Assembly (NCBI GenBank): GCA_964632165.1 | Contig: CAZWCZ010000023.1 | Location: 1-32,836 of the forward strand | Direction of reading: 5' to 3' | Origin: SIG299 sp964632165 | Lineage (GTDB): Bacteria; Bacillota; Clostridia; Lachnospirales; Lachnospiraceae | DNA: 32,836 nucleotides | Part shown: piece after piece, positions 1 to 7,298 of the stretch | How the letters are laid out: each line of letters begins with the position of its first letter | Numbering within the stretch: the first letter of the stretch is position 1 | Translations under genes and position numbers: made by a program | The notes under the pieces: generated by a model | What the model was told of the DNA's origin: nothing | Seen by the model: only the letters and a program-made list of their open reading frames with translations | Database searches by the model: none

Positions 1-87
1 TAATTAGTTTAACATACTCAATTCTCAATGTCAAGCACTTTTTTAAAAAAGTTTTTGAATTTTGAATTTTCGTAATTGTTCAGGCTT

Positions 88-106
88 TTCAAACAACTTG
101 TTTGAA
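88..106. repeat. 19-bp perfect palindrome
   Basis: Two 9-base arms (88-96 and 98-106) are exact reverse complements around a single central base. The site lies in AT-rich DNA downstream of the tRNA-Ser 3' end. It has the look of a protein-binding operator, but there is no gene start close by in the window, so its role is unknown. Confidence 0.4.
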
Positions 107-142
107 TCAGCTTGTTTATTTTACCACCGCTTTTGCGATTTG

Positions 143-182
143 TCAACTGCTTTTTAAAAGTTTTTAACTATTTCGCAGTTGA
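143..182 (-). repeat. 8-bp inverted repeat just 3' of tRNA-Ser, possible hairpin
   Basis: The arm TCAACTGC at 143-150 is the exact complement of GCAGTTGA at 175-182, separated by a 24-base AT-rich loop, and it begins 2 bases after the tRNA 3' end. It could act as a processing or termination hairpin. No run of U follows it on the minus strand, so a classical intrinsic terminator is not supported. Confidence 0.3.
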
Positions 183-183
183 A

Positions 184-271
184 CGGAGATGGAGGGATTT
201 GAACCCTCGCGCCGGTCGCCCGACCTACACCCTTAGCAGGGGCGCCTCTTCAGCCACTTGAGTACATCTCC
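184..271 (-). tRNA. tRNA-Ser (anticodon GCU)
   Basis: The reverse complement folds into a class II tRNA of 88 nt. The acceptor stem is GGAGATG/CATCTCC with discriminator G. The anticodon stem CGCCC/GGGTG includes one G-U pair and closes the loop CTGCTAA, with anticodon GCT at 235-237. The variable arm is long, and the T arm is GAGGG-TTCAAAT-CCCTC. It reads AGC/AGU serine codons. CCA is not encoded (TTC follows), so CCA must be added after transcription. A strong promoter lies about 70 bp upstream, overlapping the end of the ABC transporter gene. Confidence 0.96.
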
Positions 272-346
272 TTGCCTGAAAAACTCGCTACCAAGGCATT
301 GATTTTTCAAAGCATCTATACGTGTTACCACGCTAGTGCATTATCT

Positions 347-375
347 AATATATCACAAATAGTATCCTCTGTCAA
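347..375 (-). promoter_or_regulatory. sigma-A type promoter of tRNA-Ser
   Basis: On the minus strand, TTGACA (375-370) and TATATT (352-347) are separated by exactly 17 bp, a near-consensus vegetative promoter. Transcription should start near 340, giving a leader of about 70 nt before the mature tRNA. The leader contains a CGTG-GTAA-CACG hairpin at 321-332. The -35 box overlaps the TGA stop codon of the upstream ABC transporter gene (372-374). Confidence 0.8.
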
Positions 376-2057
376 TTATTTTTTGCCTTTTTAGGAAAAA
401 TTTTTCCGTTACGGATCTCGTATATCCTGTCTGCCTGCTCTAAAAATTCCTGACGGTGTGAAATTGACAGTACTGTGAGCCCTCTTTCCTTTTGTAATTG
501 CGCAATGGTATTTCTAATATCTTTTTCCGTATTACTGTCTAAATTGGCAGTTACTTCATCCAACAAAAGGATCTCACTTTTTTTCAGCAGCCCCTGCGCC
601 AGACCAATCCGCTGCTTTTGCCCTCCGGACAGCAGCAATCCGTTCTCGCCAAGCATACTGTCCAGACCTTCTTCCCTGCTGAGCAGTTCGTTTAATCCGA
701 CTTTGTACAACACATCCTTCAGTTCTTCCTCCGAAGCCTCTTCTTTTACCATGAGAAGGTTTTCCCGAAGTGTTCCCGGAAAAAGAACGGTATCCTGAGA
801 AACAAGTACCACATTTTTTCTCAATTCTTCACATGATATCTGGTCAATCGGGCATCCGTCTATCTTCAGCATACCGGAAAGAGGTTCGTAAAAACGGATC
901 AGCAGCTGGAATAATGTGCTCTTTCCCGCTCCGCTTTCACCTGTAATTCCAACCCATTCTCCCTTTTTTACAGAAAACGATACTTCGTCCAGAACAAGCG
1001 GGAGTTCATCCTCATATCGGAAGCTGACATTTTCTGCTGTAATCTCTTTTTTCATACAAAACGGAAGTGCTCCTGATCTTTTATCGCGCTCATCTTCCAT
1101 TACGATCAATTCAAACAATCGGTCAAATTCTGCCTGCTGCTTCTTAAATTCCAGATTTGTCGTAGTCATTTTTTTTGCTGTCTCAAAATACAACGGAAGA
1201 TAATTCAAAACAGCCAGAAGAAGTCCTATTGTCGCCGTCTTATTTGTTATCGATACTATCAATATTCCGAATACAATTCCTGTAAACAGACGATCAGCCA
1301 CACTGTTCGTCCACATACCGCTCAAATTGTCCAGCGCTGCTACCTTGCCCCATATGGATGCCGTATCCTGATTTATCTTCTTTATCTCCTTTAAATGATA
1401 CTGTTCCGTCCCGGTTGCTTTTACTGTTTTGATCCCACGAAAAGTATCCGTTAAAAGCTGCATGGACCTTCCTTTGTTGCCAACTACCCGTTTGATCAAC
1501 ACAGCAGCTTTTTCAGCAAAATAATTTCCCGGAACGAGCATTACTGGAATATAAAACAACAGAATGATTCCGGAAGCCATGCTTTGTGTCGCGATATACA
1601 AAAGCACAAATACCCCCGTACACAGACTTGCCACAAGCTCCGGTACATCAAACAGCCAAAATACAATATATTTCATAGATTCACTGTTACAATAACTTGC
1701 AAGTTCTGCCGAGTTTTTATCCTTAAAAAAGGAAACAGGCTGATATACCAGCTTTTCTCCTGCCCGCAGTGACAACAGTGCTCCCATATTCCGTCCCGCA
1801 GCATTCAGCTTATAATTGTAATATGCCGTCAGCATTGCAGACAACAAAGGCACAATAACACAAACCAGGATTCCGGCAAAAATATTGTTCCAGTCTTTTG
1901 CAGGAAGATATACATCTGTTATTTCTTGCATTACAAAAGGAGGAATCATCGCAATCAGTCTTATGCCGATCGCCATGCAAAATGAAAACACCACATAAAA
2001 TTTCCAATGTTCCATTTGCTTTCCTACAAGTTTACGTACCTGTTTTTCTTTTGTCAT
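372..2057 (-). CDS. ABC exporter, fused membrane and ATPase domains (half transporter)
   Basis: 561-residue type IV ABC exporter half-molecule. About six hydrophobic segments occupy residues 21-292 and the nucleotide-binding domain runs from about 338 to the end. Visible motifs are Walker A GESGAGKST (373-381), Q-loop Q421, signature LSGGQ (476-480), Walker B ILLLD with catalytic E501, and H-loop H534. All are intact, so an active ATPase acting as a homodimer or with an unseen partner is expected. There is no N-terminal C39 peptidase domain. The start at 2057 is chosen because AGAGGAGAG sits just before it; a longer frame to 2120 has no ribosome site. It is the last gene of the minus-strand cassette with the lipoproteins and secreted peptide, which suggests export of a peptide or lipid. 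The substrate is unknown. Confidence 0.9.
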   Translation of the reverse strand: MTKEKQVRKLVGKQMEHWKFYVVFSFCMAIGIRLIAMIPPFVMQEITDVYLPAKDWNNIFAGILVCVIVPLLSAMLTAYYNYKLNAAGRNMGALLSLRAGEKLVYQPVSFFKDKNSAELASYCNSESMKYIVFWLFDVPELVASLCTGVFVLLYIATQSMASGIILLFYIPVMLVPGNYFAEKAAVLIKRVVGNKGRSMQLLTDTFRGIKTVKATGTEQYHLKEIKKINQDTASIWGKVAALDNLSGMWTNSVADRLFTGIVFGILIVSITNKTATIGLLLAVLNYLPLYFETAKKMTTTNLEFKKQQAEFDRLFELIVMEDERDKRSGALPFCMKKEITAENVSFRYEDELPLVLDEVSFSVKKGEWVGITGESGAGKSTLFQLLIRFYEPLSGMLKIDGCPIDQISCEELRKNVVLVSQDTVLFPGTLRENLLMVKEEASEEELKDVLYKVGLNELLSREEGLDSMLGENGLLLSGGQKQRIGLAQGLLKKSEILLLDEVTANLDSNTEKDIRNTIAQLQKERGLTVLSISHRQEFLEQADRIYEIRNGKIFPKKAKNN

Positions 2058-2091
2058 TTTTCTCTCTCCTCTATATCTCAAATTTTCTTTC

Positions 2092-2120
2092 ATTTTAGTA
2101 TAGATTCTTTGAGAGACCAA
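2092..2120 (-). promoter_or_regulatory. candidate internal promoter before the ABC exporter
   Basis: Minus-strand TTGGTC (2120-2115) and TAAAAT (2097-2092) are 17 bp apart, about 35 bp upstream of the chosen start. The -10 matches 5 of 6 and the -35 only 3 of 6. It could give the exporter expression independent of the lipoproteins, whose last stop codon is about 110 bp upstream of the exporter start. Confidence 0.35.
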
Positions 2121-2166
2121 TAACTTTCCTGTTTAGTTTTGATAAAAATATTCCCTCTTTGCTTTT

Positions 2167-4227
2167 TTACTCTCCGATATAAACTTTATATCTTCTATCC
2201 ATCTCCTCTATTGCCTCATCCAGTTCAATTTCTCCGTTCAGATACTGTACAAAGCTTGTATGCAGCACTGAATAGTCTAGTTGAAAATAGATTTCTGAAT
2301 CCGCATACATCTGATATGCCTCTTTTATGATTGGAATATCTGTGTACATTGTTTCATCTTCCAAGAGAAATGTATCTTTTTCCGTCATCATATATTTTGA
2401 AAATGCCGTAATATAATCCAATGTCTGTTCCAAACGGTCCGAGGCAGGATTCACCGCTAAAAAAGTGATAGACCCTACATTTTTTATATCCTCTGATATT
2501 TTTGGTATGCCGATAACTCCAACAGAATCACTGTCTCCTATTTTTTCTACGACATCCTCGATTGCCCGATCATATACAAAACCTTCATAATAGCATTCCG
2601 AAATGATTCCTTGTTCAATCGGGCCGGTAATACTCAAATAGATCATCCATTCTCCCTGCTCCTGCATCACCTTTCTGAACTGCTCTGCACAAGCCCTAAA
2701 TTCCGGCGTATCAAACGTATCATACTTCGTAAGATACTGCTCAATAAACTGTTCCTTAAGAACATACGTAGAAATATCTGCAATGCTCCCTTCTGCCTTT
2801 TTGCTTTCCGCCGTGAAATTCAAAAATTCTATCCAATCCATAGACGTAAGATCTACTCCGTTGGTTTCACAAAATTCCCTATTATACAAAAGACCTATTA
2901 CCGCAGTCTTCACAGGAATCATCCAGATATTTCCTTCCTCGTCCGTCGCCAGTTCTTTGATATACGGAAAACAGGCATCTAAATATTCCTGTACCCCTTC
3001 TACCTCATTCAACGGATAAAACACTCCATTTTCTCTGATATTATATGCCATTGTTTCCCTGGAACTTAAATAGAACAGATCATAATCCGTATCCCTTGCC
3101 AACACCTTCAATGCAAACTTTTCGTCAGACACCACCTGGTTTTCCATAAGTACACCGCAACCAAACGGAACATTCTGTGTCATGTCTGCACTCAGAACAC
3201 GTATTGCCCCATCATTTCTTACCGTATTTTTTATGCAAATCCGTTCTACATAATTTCCTTTCTGCATATTTTTGTAAAAAACAAATCCTTTTCGGTATAC
3301 TAACAAAGACGTAAGTATATCTTCTTCCGGTAAAATCTGTGCGGTTTTTCCGTCCAGAGTAACATAGTAAGCAGCAGTATCCGTCCCGGATGGATTTATA
3401 GCCGTACATAGAAATCCGCCTTTGCAGCCGCTAACATTGCCTCTTACAAATACATCCGACAGCCATCTCAGCTCCGTCAAAGTTCCTCTTTCTTCATCAA
3501 ACTCCGTCAGTCCATATCCGTATTCCGAAGAATACACAATGATCATCAGTGTGTTTTGCTCTGTGCAATAGATTCCGATCGGAAAATTTACCTTCATCCT
3601 CTCTATCTTCAATTCTTCCGCCATCACATTGATCCGGTATATCACATAGTTTCTCCTGCCGTATTCCTTGTCGTTAAAGGTACTTTTTTCTTCTTCCGTC
3701 CACTGCTCCTCTTCTATTTCTCCCAGAATATACATAAAGTCTCCGACCAGTGCCGTAGACTCTATCCGCACAAATTCCGGAAGTGTTGCCAGCATCCGTA
3801 CTGACCAGTCCCTGGTATCTACGGCAAACAACGTCTCCATTTCATATTCTGACATAGATTTTGAAAGAATATAGTATAAAACTTCATCTTTAACCCACAT
3901 ACTCGCAGTACTACCGCTTCCGGCTTTTACTTCTGCAGATTTTATGCAGTTTCCCTCCAGATCATATACCGCTATCCGTTGCACCGCGTCCGGCAACGGC
4001 TCTCCTTTTTCAATTACAACAGTCCCGCTTAAATCCGGATAAATACAGGTTATTGTATATAAATTTCCATTCTCATCAACAGTAAAGCCGGTACTTCCTT
4101 TGGTCTCTTCATAACGAAAATTTTCTTCAGATGCCGGCAACAGTTCCATTTCCGGCTCCTCCTTCTGACATCCCATCCATATGCAGGACAACAAAAGAAG
4201 AAAAAATACAAGGTTACTTTTTTTCAT
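2167..4227 (-). CDS. lipoprotein: propeller-like N-terminal half plus solute-binding-protein-like C-terminal half
   Basis: 686 residues. The N-terminus (MKKSNLVFFLLLLSC...MGC) is a lipoprotein-type signal sequence. Cys20 (after WMG) or Cys15 (after LLS) could be the lipidated residue, and the usual small/aliphatic pattern is imperfect at Cys20. Residues about 40-360 show short repeating beta-rich blocks of the kind seen in beta-propellers (VDENGNLYTI, VKDEVLYYI, VGDFMYILG). From about 365 to the end it resembles extracellular solute-binding proteins: YDLFYLSSRE, DEEGNIWMIPV, LLYNREFCETNGVD and GSITFLAVNP occur in the expected order. The start overlaps the previous stop by 4 bp (ATGA), so it is translationally coupled to the other lipoprotein. 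It probably sits on the outer face of the membrane and may recognise an extracellular ligand. The ligand is unknown. Confidence 0.75.
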   Translation of the reverse strand: MKKSNLVFFLLLLSCIWMGCQKEEPEMELLPASEENFRYEETKGSTGFTVDENGNLYTITCIYPDLSGTVVIEKGEPLPDAVQRIAVYDLEGNCIKSAEVKAGSGSTASMWVKDEVLYYILSKSMSEYEMETLFAVDTRDWSVRMLATLPEFVRIESTALVGDFMYILGEIEEEQWTEEEKSTFNDKEYGRRNYVIYRINVMAEELKIERMKVNFPIGIYCTEQNTLMIIVYSSEYGYGLTEFDEERGTLTELRWLSDVFVRGNVSGCKGGFLCTAINPSGTDTAAYYVTLDGKTAQILPEEDILTSLLVYRKGFVFYKNMQKGNYVERICIKNTVRNDGAIRVLSADMTQNVPFGCGVLMENQVVSDEKFALKVLARDTDYDLFYLSSRETMAYNIRENGVFYPLNEVEGVQEYLDACFPYIKELATDEEGNIWMIPVKTAVIGLLYNREFCETNGVDLTSMDWIEFLNFTAESKKAEGSIADISTYVLKEQFIEQYLTKYDTFDTPEFRACAEQFRKVMQEQGEWMIYLSITGPIEQGIISECYYEGFVYDRAIEDVVEKIGDSDSVGVIGIPKISEDIKNVGSITFLAVNPASDRLEQTLDYITAFSKYMMTEKDTFLLEDETMYTDIPIIKEAYQMYADSEIYFQLDYSVLHTSFVQYLNGEIELDEAIEEMDRRYKVYIGE

Positions 4228-5489
4228 TTTTCTGTCCTCTCTATTAATGGTTTTACCGAAAGTCCGGTTGCCTGATCCTCTATATCTTCCGTCAAAATCT
4301 TTTTTACCCCGGATACTGTCGCCACATAAACAAACATTCCATCGGTATATAAATCAGTCATTTTCTCTTTTACAGTCAATTCATAGCACCGGCTTTCTCC
4401 TGTTTGCCGATTTATTTGTATAATCTTATAATAATCCGGGATCAAAATCCAAAAATCGTCTTGCGTTATGGAGAAAAAATACTCCGCCTTCAAAAGACTC
4501 TCTAAACTGCTATTAATTTTCTCAGTAATAACCGATGTTACATCGTAACTTCTTTTTTCCATTGTAACAAGATTGGTTGCTGTAATTTCCTTATCATCCG
4601 CGATATAAAGCACGTCATCCAGAACACAGCATTGTGCAGTGTGGCTGGCATACTGTATCACTATATTTTCTGAATTTTCTTCTTTATTTTTTGGTACTAA
4701 TGCAATACAATACTCCCCATTTGTCTTGGTAAATAAAATATTATAATCTCTCCAGCCTGCACTTACGCTGTTTTCTTCAACAAGAACCGGTTCCTCTTCT
4801 CCAAATGCAAGATGATAACATTTCTGTTTGATTGCTATCGCACCTTTTTCATCCCCTGTTTTTATCTGAATTGCCTCCAACCCTCCGATAAAATGAATTC
4901 CTGTTTCATCCACTGTCATTTTTTGCAGTTGGTCTTTGAGTCCGGCATATAGTCCAAGGTTTTCCTCGGAAATCATACTGCCTGCCGGATAAATGAGTTT
5001 TATTTCTCCCGTTGCCGGAGTATAAGAATAAATATCTCCTTCTTCCATATTTTTTAACTGATACCTGTCATAGTCATCTACCATAAAATATAAAGTATCT
5101 CCCTGAAAATACAGTTCCTTCGCGGGAATTTCCACTGCCAGCTCTGCCTGTCCATCCTTTAAACGATAAATATAATAGTCCTGTTTCTGATTGACAAAAT
5201 AAATGATCCCTGTTTCTCCGCCGATACAAAATAAGGAATTCTGATTTTTCTCCGTGTCCGATACCATCATTCGGTTTACAGCATTATACTTCTCCCATCC
5301 GGCACTTTCTGATTTTACCAGTTCTTCCTGTTTTCCTACAAATTCACCATTTTCTTCAATCTTTGGTCGATCTACTGTTTCAAAAAGACCGTTTCCAGCT
5401 TCCGTCGGATCCGGAATACCGTTAGTAGTTCCTTTCTCTGTACATCCCGCCAGAAGAAGTAAAAGTACACAAAACACTATTTTTTTCAT
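4224..5489 (-). CDS. lipoprotein with predicted beta-propeller-like body
   Basis: 421 residues. MKKIVFCVLLLLLAGC is a textbook lipoprotein signal, with lipobox LAGC and lipidated Cys16. After a low-complexity linker (about 17-50) the body is beta-rich with repeated blade-like phrases (GETGIIYFVNQKQDYYIYRLKDG split over two strands, DDVLYIADDKEITATNL, DGMFVYVATVSGVKKI). It contains no enzymatic motif I recognise. A clear ribosome site (GGAGGAAAG) precedes the start. The 3' end overlaps the next lipoprotein gene by 4 bp. The paired organisation suggests the two lipoproteins work together at the cell surface. Function unknown. Confidence 0.75.
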   Translation of the reverse strand: MKKIVFCVLLLLLAGCTEKGTTNGIPDPTEAGNGLFETVDRPKIEENGEFVGKQEELVKSESAGWEKYNAVNRMMVSDTEKNQNSLFCIGGETGIIYFVNQKQDYYIYRLKDGQAELAVEIPAKELYFQGDTLYFMVDDYDRYQLKNMEEGDIYSYTPATGEIKLIYPAGSMISEENLGLYAGLKDQLQKMTVDETGIHFIGGLEAIQIKTGDEKGAIAIKQKCYHLAFGEEEPVLVEENSVSAGWRDYNILFTKTNGEYCIALVPKNKEENSENIVIQYASHTAQCCVLDDVLYIADDKEITATNLVTMEKRSYDVTSVITEKINSSLESLLKAEYFFSITQDDFWILIPDYYKIIQINRQTGESRCYELTVKEKMTDLYTDGMFVYVATVSGVKKILTEDIEDQATGLSVKPLIERTEK

Positions 5490-5520
5490 GTTCTTTCCTC
5501 CGCTATATGTTATCTAAATT

Positions 5521-5808
5521 TTACATTAATAATTCGCCTAATCCGATTATAATTACAGCTGCACTATATATTCCAAAAAGAATTTTAAATATCTTCTGTT
5601 TTGTTTCGTTTTCTCTGTTTTCCGGTGCCCATTCCATGGTACGGCATCCTATCGTCATTAATAAAAATATAAAAATGGAAGTATACAAAGAAACTGTCTT
5701 TTTGCAAATCAATACGATCAACACTATCGTCATTAATAAGAATGCAATTACGTCAATATATTCTTTTATTATTTTCATGAGCTTCTTTATTTTTGTTTCT
5801 CCTTTCAT
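5521..5808 (-). CDS. small membrane protein, about three transmembrane segments
   Basis: 95 residues with hydrophobic segments at about 17-33, 39-54 and 75-93 and a basic N-terminus (MKGETKIKKLMK). GAGGAA lies 6 bases before the ATG. It lies between the secreted peptide gene and the lipoprotein pair in the same orientation. If the scaffold gap is collapsed at the shared 55-bp flank, its start is only about 30 bp after the peptide stop codon, which puts both in one operon. Small membrane proteins in this position can be immunity proteins or processing partners, but nothing in this sequence identifies such a role. I do not recognise the family. Confidence 0.6.
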   Translation of the reverse strand: MKGETKIKKLMKIIKEYIDVIAFLLMTIVLIVLICKKTVSLYTSIFIFLLMTIGCRTMEWAPENRENETKQKIFKILFGIYSAAVIIIGLGELLM

Positions 5809-5818
5809 GTGTAATTCC

Positions 5819-5873
5819 TCGCTTTTCTCACTTACATTCTATTCTTCATGATAAGGATTATCTGCTTCTGAAT
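5819..5873. repeat. left copy of a 55-bp duplication flanking the scaffold gap
   Basis: These 55 bases are identical, base for base, to 5974-6028 on the other side of the N run. The minus strand at 5839-5873 reads the last 11 codons and stop of the secreted peptide gene, so it is a partial second copy of that gene's 3' end. The copy is either an assembly artefact (overlapping contig ends) or the edge of a real tandem duplication. Confidence 0.95.
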
Positions 5874-5973
5874 NNNNNNNNNNNNNNNNNNNNNNNNNNN
5901 NNNNNNNNNNNNNNNNNNNNNNNNNNNNNNNNNNNNNNNNNNNNNNNNNNNNNNNNNNNNNNNNNNNNNNNNN
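5874..5973. other. scaffold gap of 100 N
   Basis: Exactly 100 N, a common placeholder for a gap of unknown length. Because both edges carry the same 55 bp, the real distance may be negative (contigs overlap and nothing is missing), or further repeat units may be hidden here. Confidence 0.98.
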
Positions 5974-6028
5974 TCGCTTTTCTCACTTACATTCTATTCT
6001 TCATGATAAGGATTATCTGCTTCTGAAT
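5974..6028. repeat. right copy of the 55-bp duplication flanking the scaffold gap
   Basis: Identical to 5819-5873. It covers the last codons, stop and 20 bp of 3' flank of the complete peptide gene at 5994-6155. Confidence 0.95.
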
Positions 6029-6155
6029 CAATTCCAAGAAATGTAAACGGATGTGTGCAAGTTGCCGCCATTGCTTTCCCCGAAATAGTAAACAGACCAA
6101 CTATCATTAATCCAACTAAAATACTTTTTACTGCCTGCTTTCTCTTTTTTCTCAT
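5994..6155 (-). CDS. small Sec-secreted peptide (53 residues; about 23 after cleavage)
   Basis: Read directly from the sequence. ATG at 6155 is preceded by AAGGGAAGGA at good spacing. The product starts MRKKRKQAVKS, continues with a hydrophobic core ILVGLMIVGLFTI, and has a signal peptidase I site KAMA|AT after residue 30 (Ala at -3 and -1). The mature part starts ATCTHPFTFLG, has a single Cys in a C-x-H context, and ends acidic (...DNPYHEE). There is no double-glycine leader, so export by Sec is expected. It lies directly downstream of an XRE/TPR-type regulator and upstream of the membrane protein, lipoproteins and ABC exporter. It may be a signalling peptide or bacteriocin-like product, or a shortened relative of a larger secreted protein. 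Family not recognised. Confidence 0.7.
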   Translation of the reverse strand: MRKKRKQAVKSILVGLMIVGLFTISGKAMAATCTHPFTFLGIDSEADNPYHEE

Positions 6156-6478
6156 ATGATCCTTCCCTTCTTAGATTAATTTTATTAAAAACCCTTATGA
6201 ATTTTTTAATTTACTTATTATTCTGATCCTTTCTATTTATAAAAAATGTTTCTCTACAATTTCATTATATTCCGTTTTTTTCATCTCCACCATAGCGAAA
6301 CTGGCACATTTTATTTTTTGTAAAGGATTCACTTAGCAAAGTTGAACTCGGAGATAACCATTTTTATTGAGTAAACGGCATTTTTCCTATAATCTAAAAA
6401 TATTTTTTGGAATTATTCTGACTATTTTTTTATTTCAAAAGTATTCTATCTCTACTTTATCATATTAAAATTAAATGT
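6156..6478. other. AT-rich intergenic region upstream of the peptide operon
   Basis: This should contain the promoter of the minus-strand peptide operon. I see no convincing -35/-10 pair. An imperfect inverted repeat, TTCACTT (6328-6334) with AAGTTGAA (6339-6346, one bulged base), could be an operator half-site pair. A 15-18 codon frame at 6237-6293 exists but has poor ribosome-site spacing. Confidence 0.3.
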
Positions 6479-6537
6479 AACATACCAGAATTGGAAAATT
6501 TGAATAAAAATTGATTTTTTTCCAATTCTGGTATGTT
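6479..6537. repeat. inverted repeat with two perfect 20-bp arms, 3' of the XRE regulator
   Basis: The arms at 6479-6498 and 6518-6537 are exact reverse complements of 20 bases (AACATACCAGAATTGGAAAA on the left), separated by 19 AT-rich bases. The repeat begins about 13 bp after the regulator's stop codon. A transcript would form a long stable hairpin, so it may end the regulator transcript, although no clean U run follows on either strand. It may also be an operator for the regulator, which is made immediately beside it. Confidence 0.75.
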
Positions 6538-6550
6538 GTAAATTTAAAAT

Positions 6551-7177
6551 TTATGCTAACTGTTCTCGCTCATGACACAACTCAAAATAATTATTTATTA
6601 TTTCCTGTTTTTTTTCTCTTTTCTCCGGATCATCAATGCATTCTATTAATTCGACCAATCCATTCAATTCTGTATTACTCAGCACTTTTCTCTGTTCGAT
6701 ATTTTTCCAATACTCCGGAGAAGTAATACTGATTGCCTTATGAAATAACTTTTTGACTTCCTTTTTTTCTAATATGTTCTTGTACTTTTCCACATAACCC
6801 ATTTGCAAAAATACAAATTGTTGATGAAGATTCAGATTCTTCTTTACATGTCTTTTCTCATACAATCTTAGTTTCTTTTCCGCTTGCTCAAGTTCCTTTT
6901 GCTCAATAAGCATTCTAATTTCTTCTCGCTCCATGTATTCTTGATAATCATTATTATCCAATATAAACTCGTATTCTTCCTTGGAAATATCCATTCGTTC
7001 TAGCAAAAGTTCAATCATAAGATAATCTACCTTTCGTTCCCCTTTTTCTATTCTCGCCATTGTAGGAACGGAACAAATCCCACGGCATACTTCTTCCATT
7101 GAATAACCTTTTGCCATTCTTGCAGTATGTATAAATCTGCCTAACTCATTATTTTCTTTATTTATATCACTTTCCAT
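6551..7177 (-). CDS. XRE-family regulator with helical (TPR-like) C-terminal part
   Basis: 208 residues from the start at 7177 (GAGG 3 bases upstream and AGGATGG further out). Residues about 10-65 form a helix-turn-helix of the XRE type (LGRFIHTARMAKGYSMEEVCRGICSVPTMARIEKGER split over its helices). The rest is alpha-helical with repeats like those in peptide-responsive RRNPP regulators (Rgg/PlcR type), though shorter than typical members of 280 or more residues. The longer frame to 7252 is rejected because it runs through the gyrA terminator and has no ribosome site. A possible promoter (TTGATT, 17 bp, TTTATT on the minus strand) overlaps the terminator stem. It is adjacent to the secreted peptide gene and probably controls that operon. 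Ligand binding is inferred only. Confidence 0.75.
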   Translation of the reverse strand: MESDINKENNELGRFIHTARMAKGYSMEEVCRGICSVPTMARIEKGERKVDYLMIELLLERMDISKEEYEFILDNNDYQEYMEREEIRMLIEQKELEQAEKKLRLYEKRHVKKNLNLHQQFVFLQMGYVEKYKNILEKKEVKKLFHKAISITSPEYWKNIEQRKVLSNTELNGLVELIECIDDPEKREKKQEIINNYFELCHEREQLA

Positions 7178-7200
7178 AAACCTCAACCCATCCTGCCTTT

Positions 7201-7279
7201 CAAAAATAAAAAATCGGGACACAAAACAATCAAAGCATTCACATTCATGCAAATTCTATGAACATATTGTGTCCCGGTT
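7201..7279 (-). terminator. gyrA: intrinsic terminator of the gyrB-gyrA transcript
   Basis: Minus-strand arms CGGGACACAA (7276-7267 read as its complement) and TTGTGTCCCG (7224-7215) form a perfect 10-bp stem, extended by a G-U pair, and are followed by TTTTTTATTTTTG at 7213-7201. The 42-base loop is unusually long and contains a further small hairpin (7235-7250). It lies 20 bp after the gyrA stop codon. Confidence 0.8.
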
Positions 7280-7298
7280 TCTCATATTATCTTATTCT

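Noticed and set aside
1..183. Phage attachment site or integrated element at the tRNA-Ser 3' end
   Set aside because: No integrase and no direct repeat of the tRNA 3' end is visible in the window.
6237..6293. Short minus-strand frame (MKKTEYNEIVEKHFL) resembling the first residues of ECF sigma factors
   Set aside because: It stops after 15-18 codons, the ribosome site touches the start codon, and no other frame continues the sigma-factor sequence. Chance or a very old remnant.
7178..7252. 25-residue N-terminal extension of the XRE regulator
   Set aside because: It reads through the gyrA terminator hairpin, is Cys/Phe-rich unlike a regulator N-terminus, and lacks a ribosome site.
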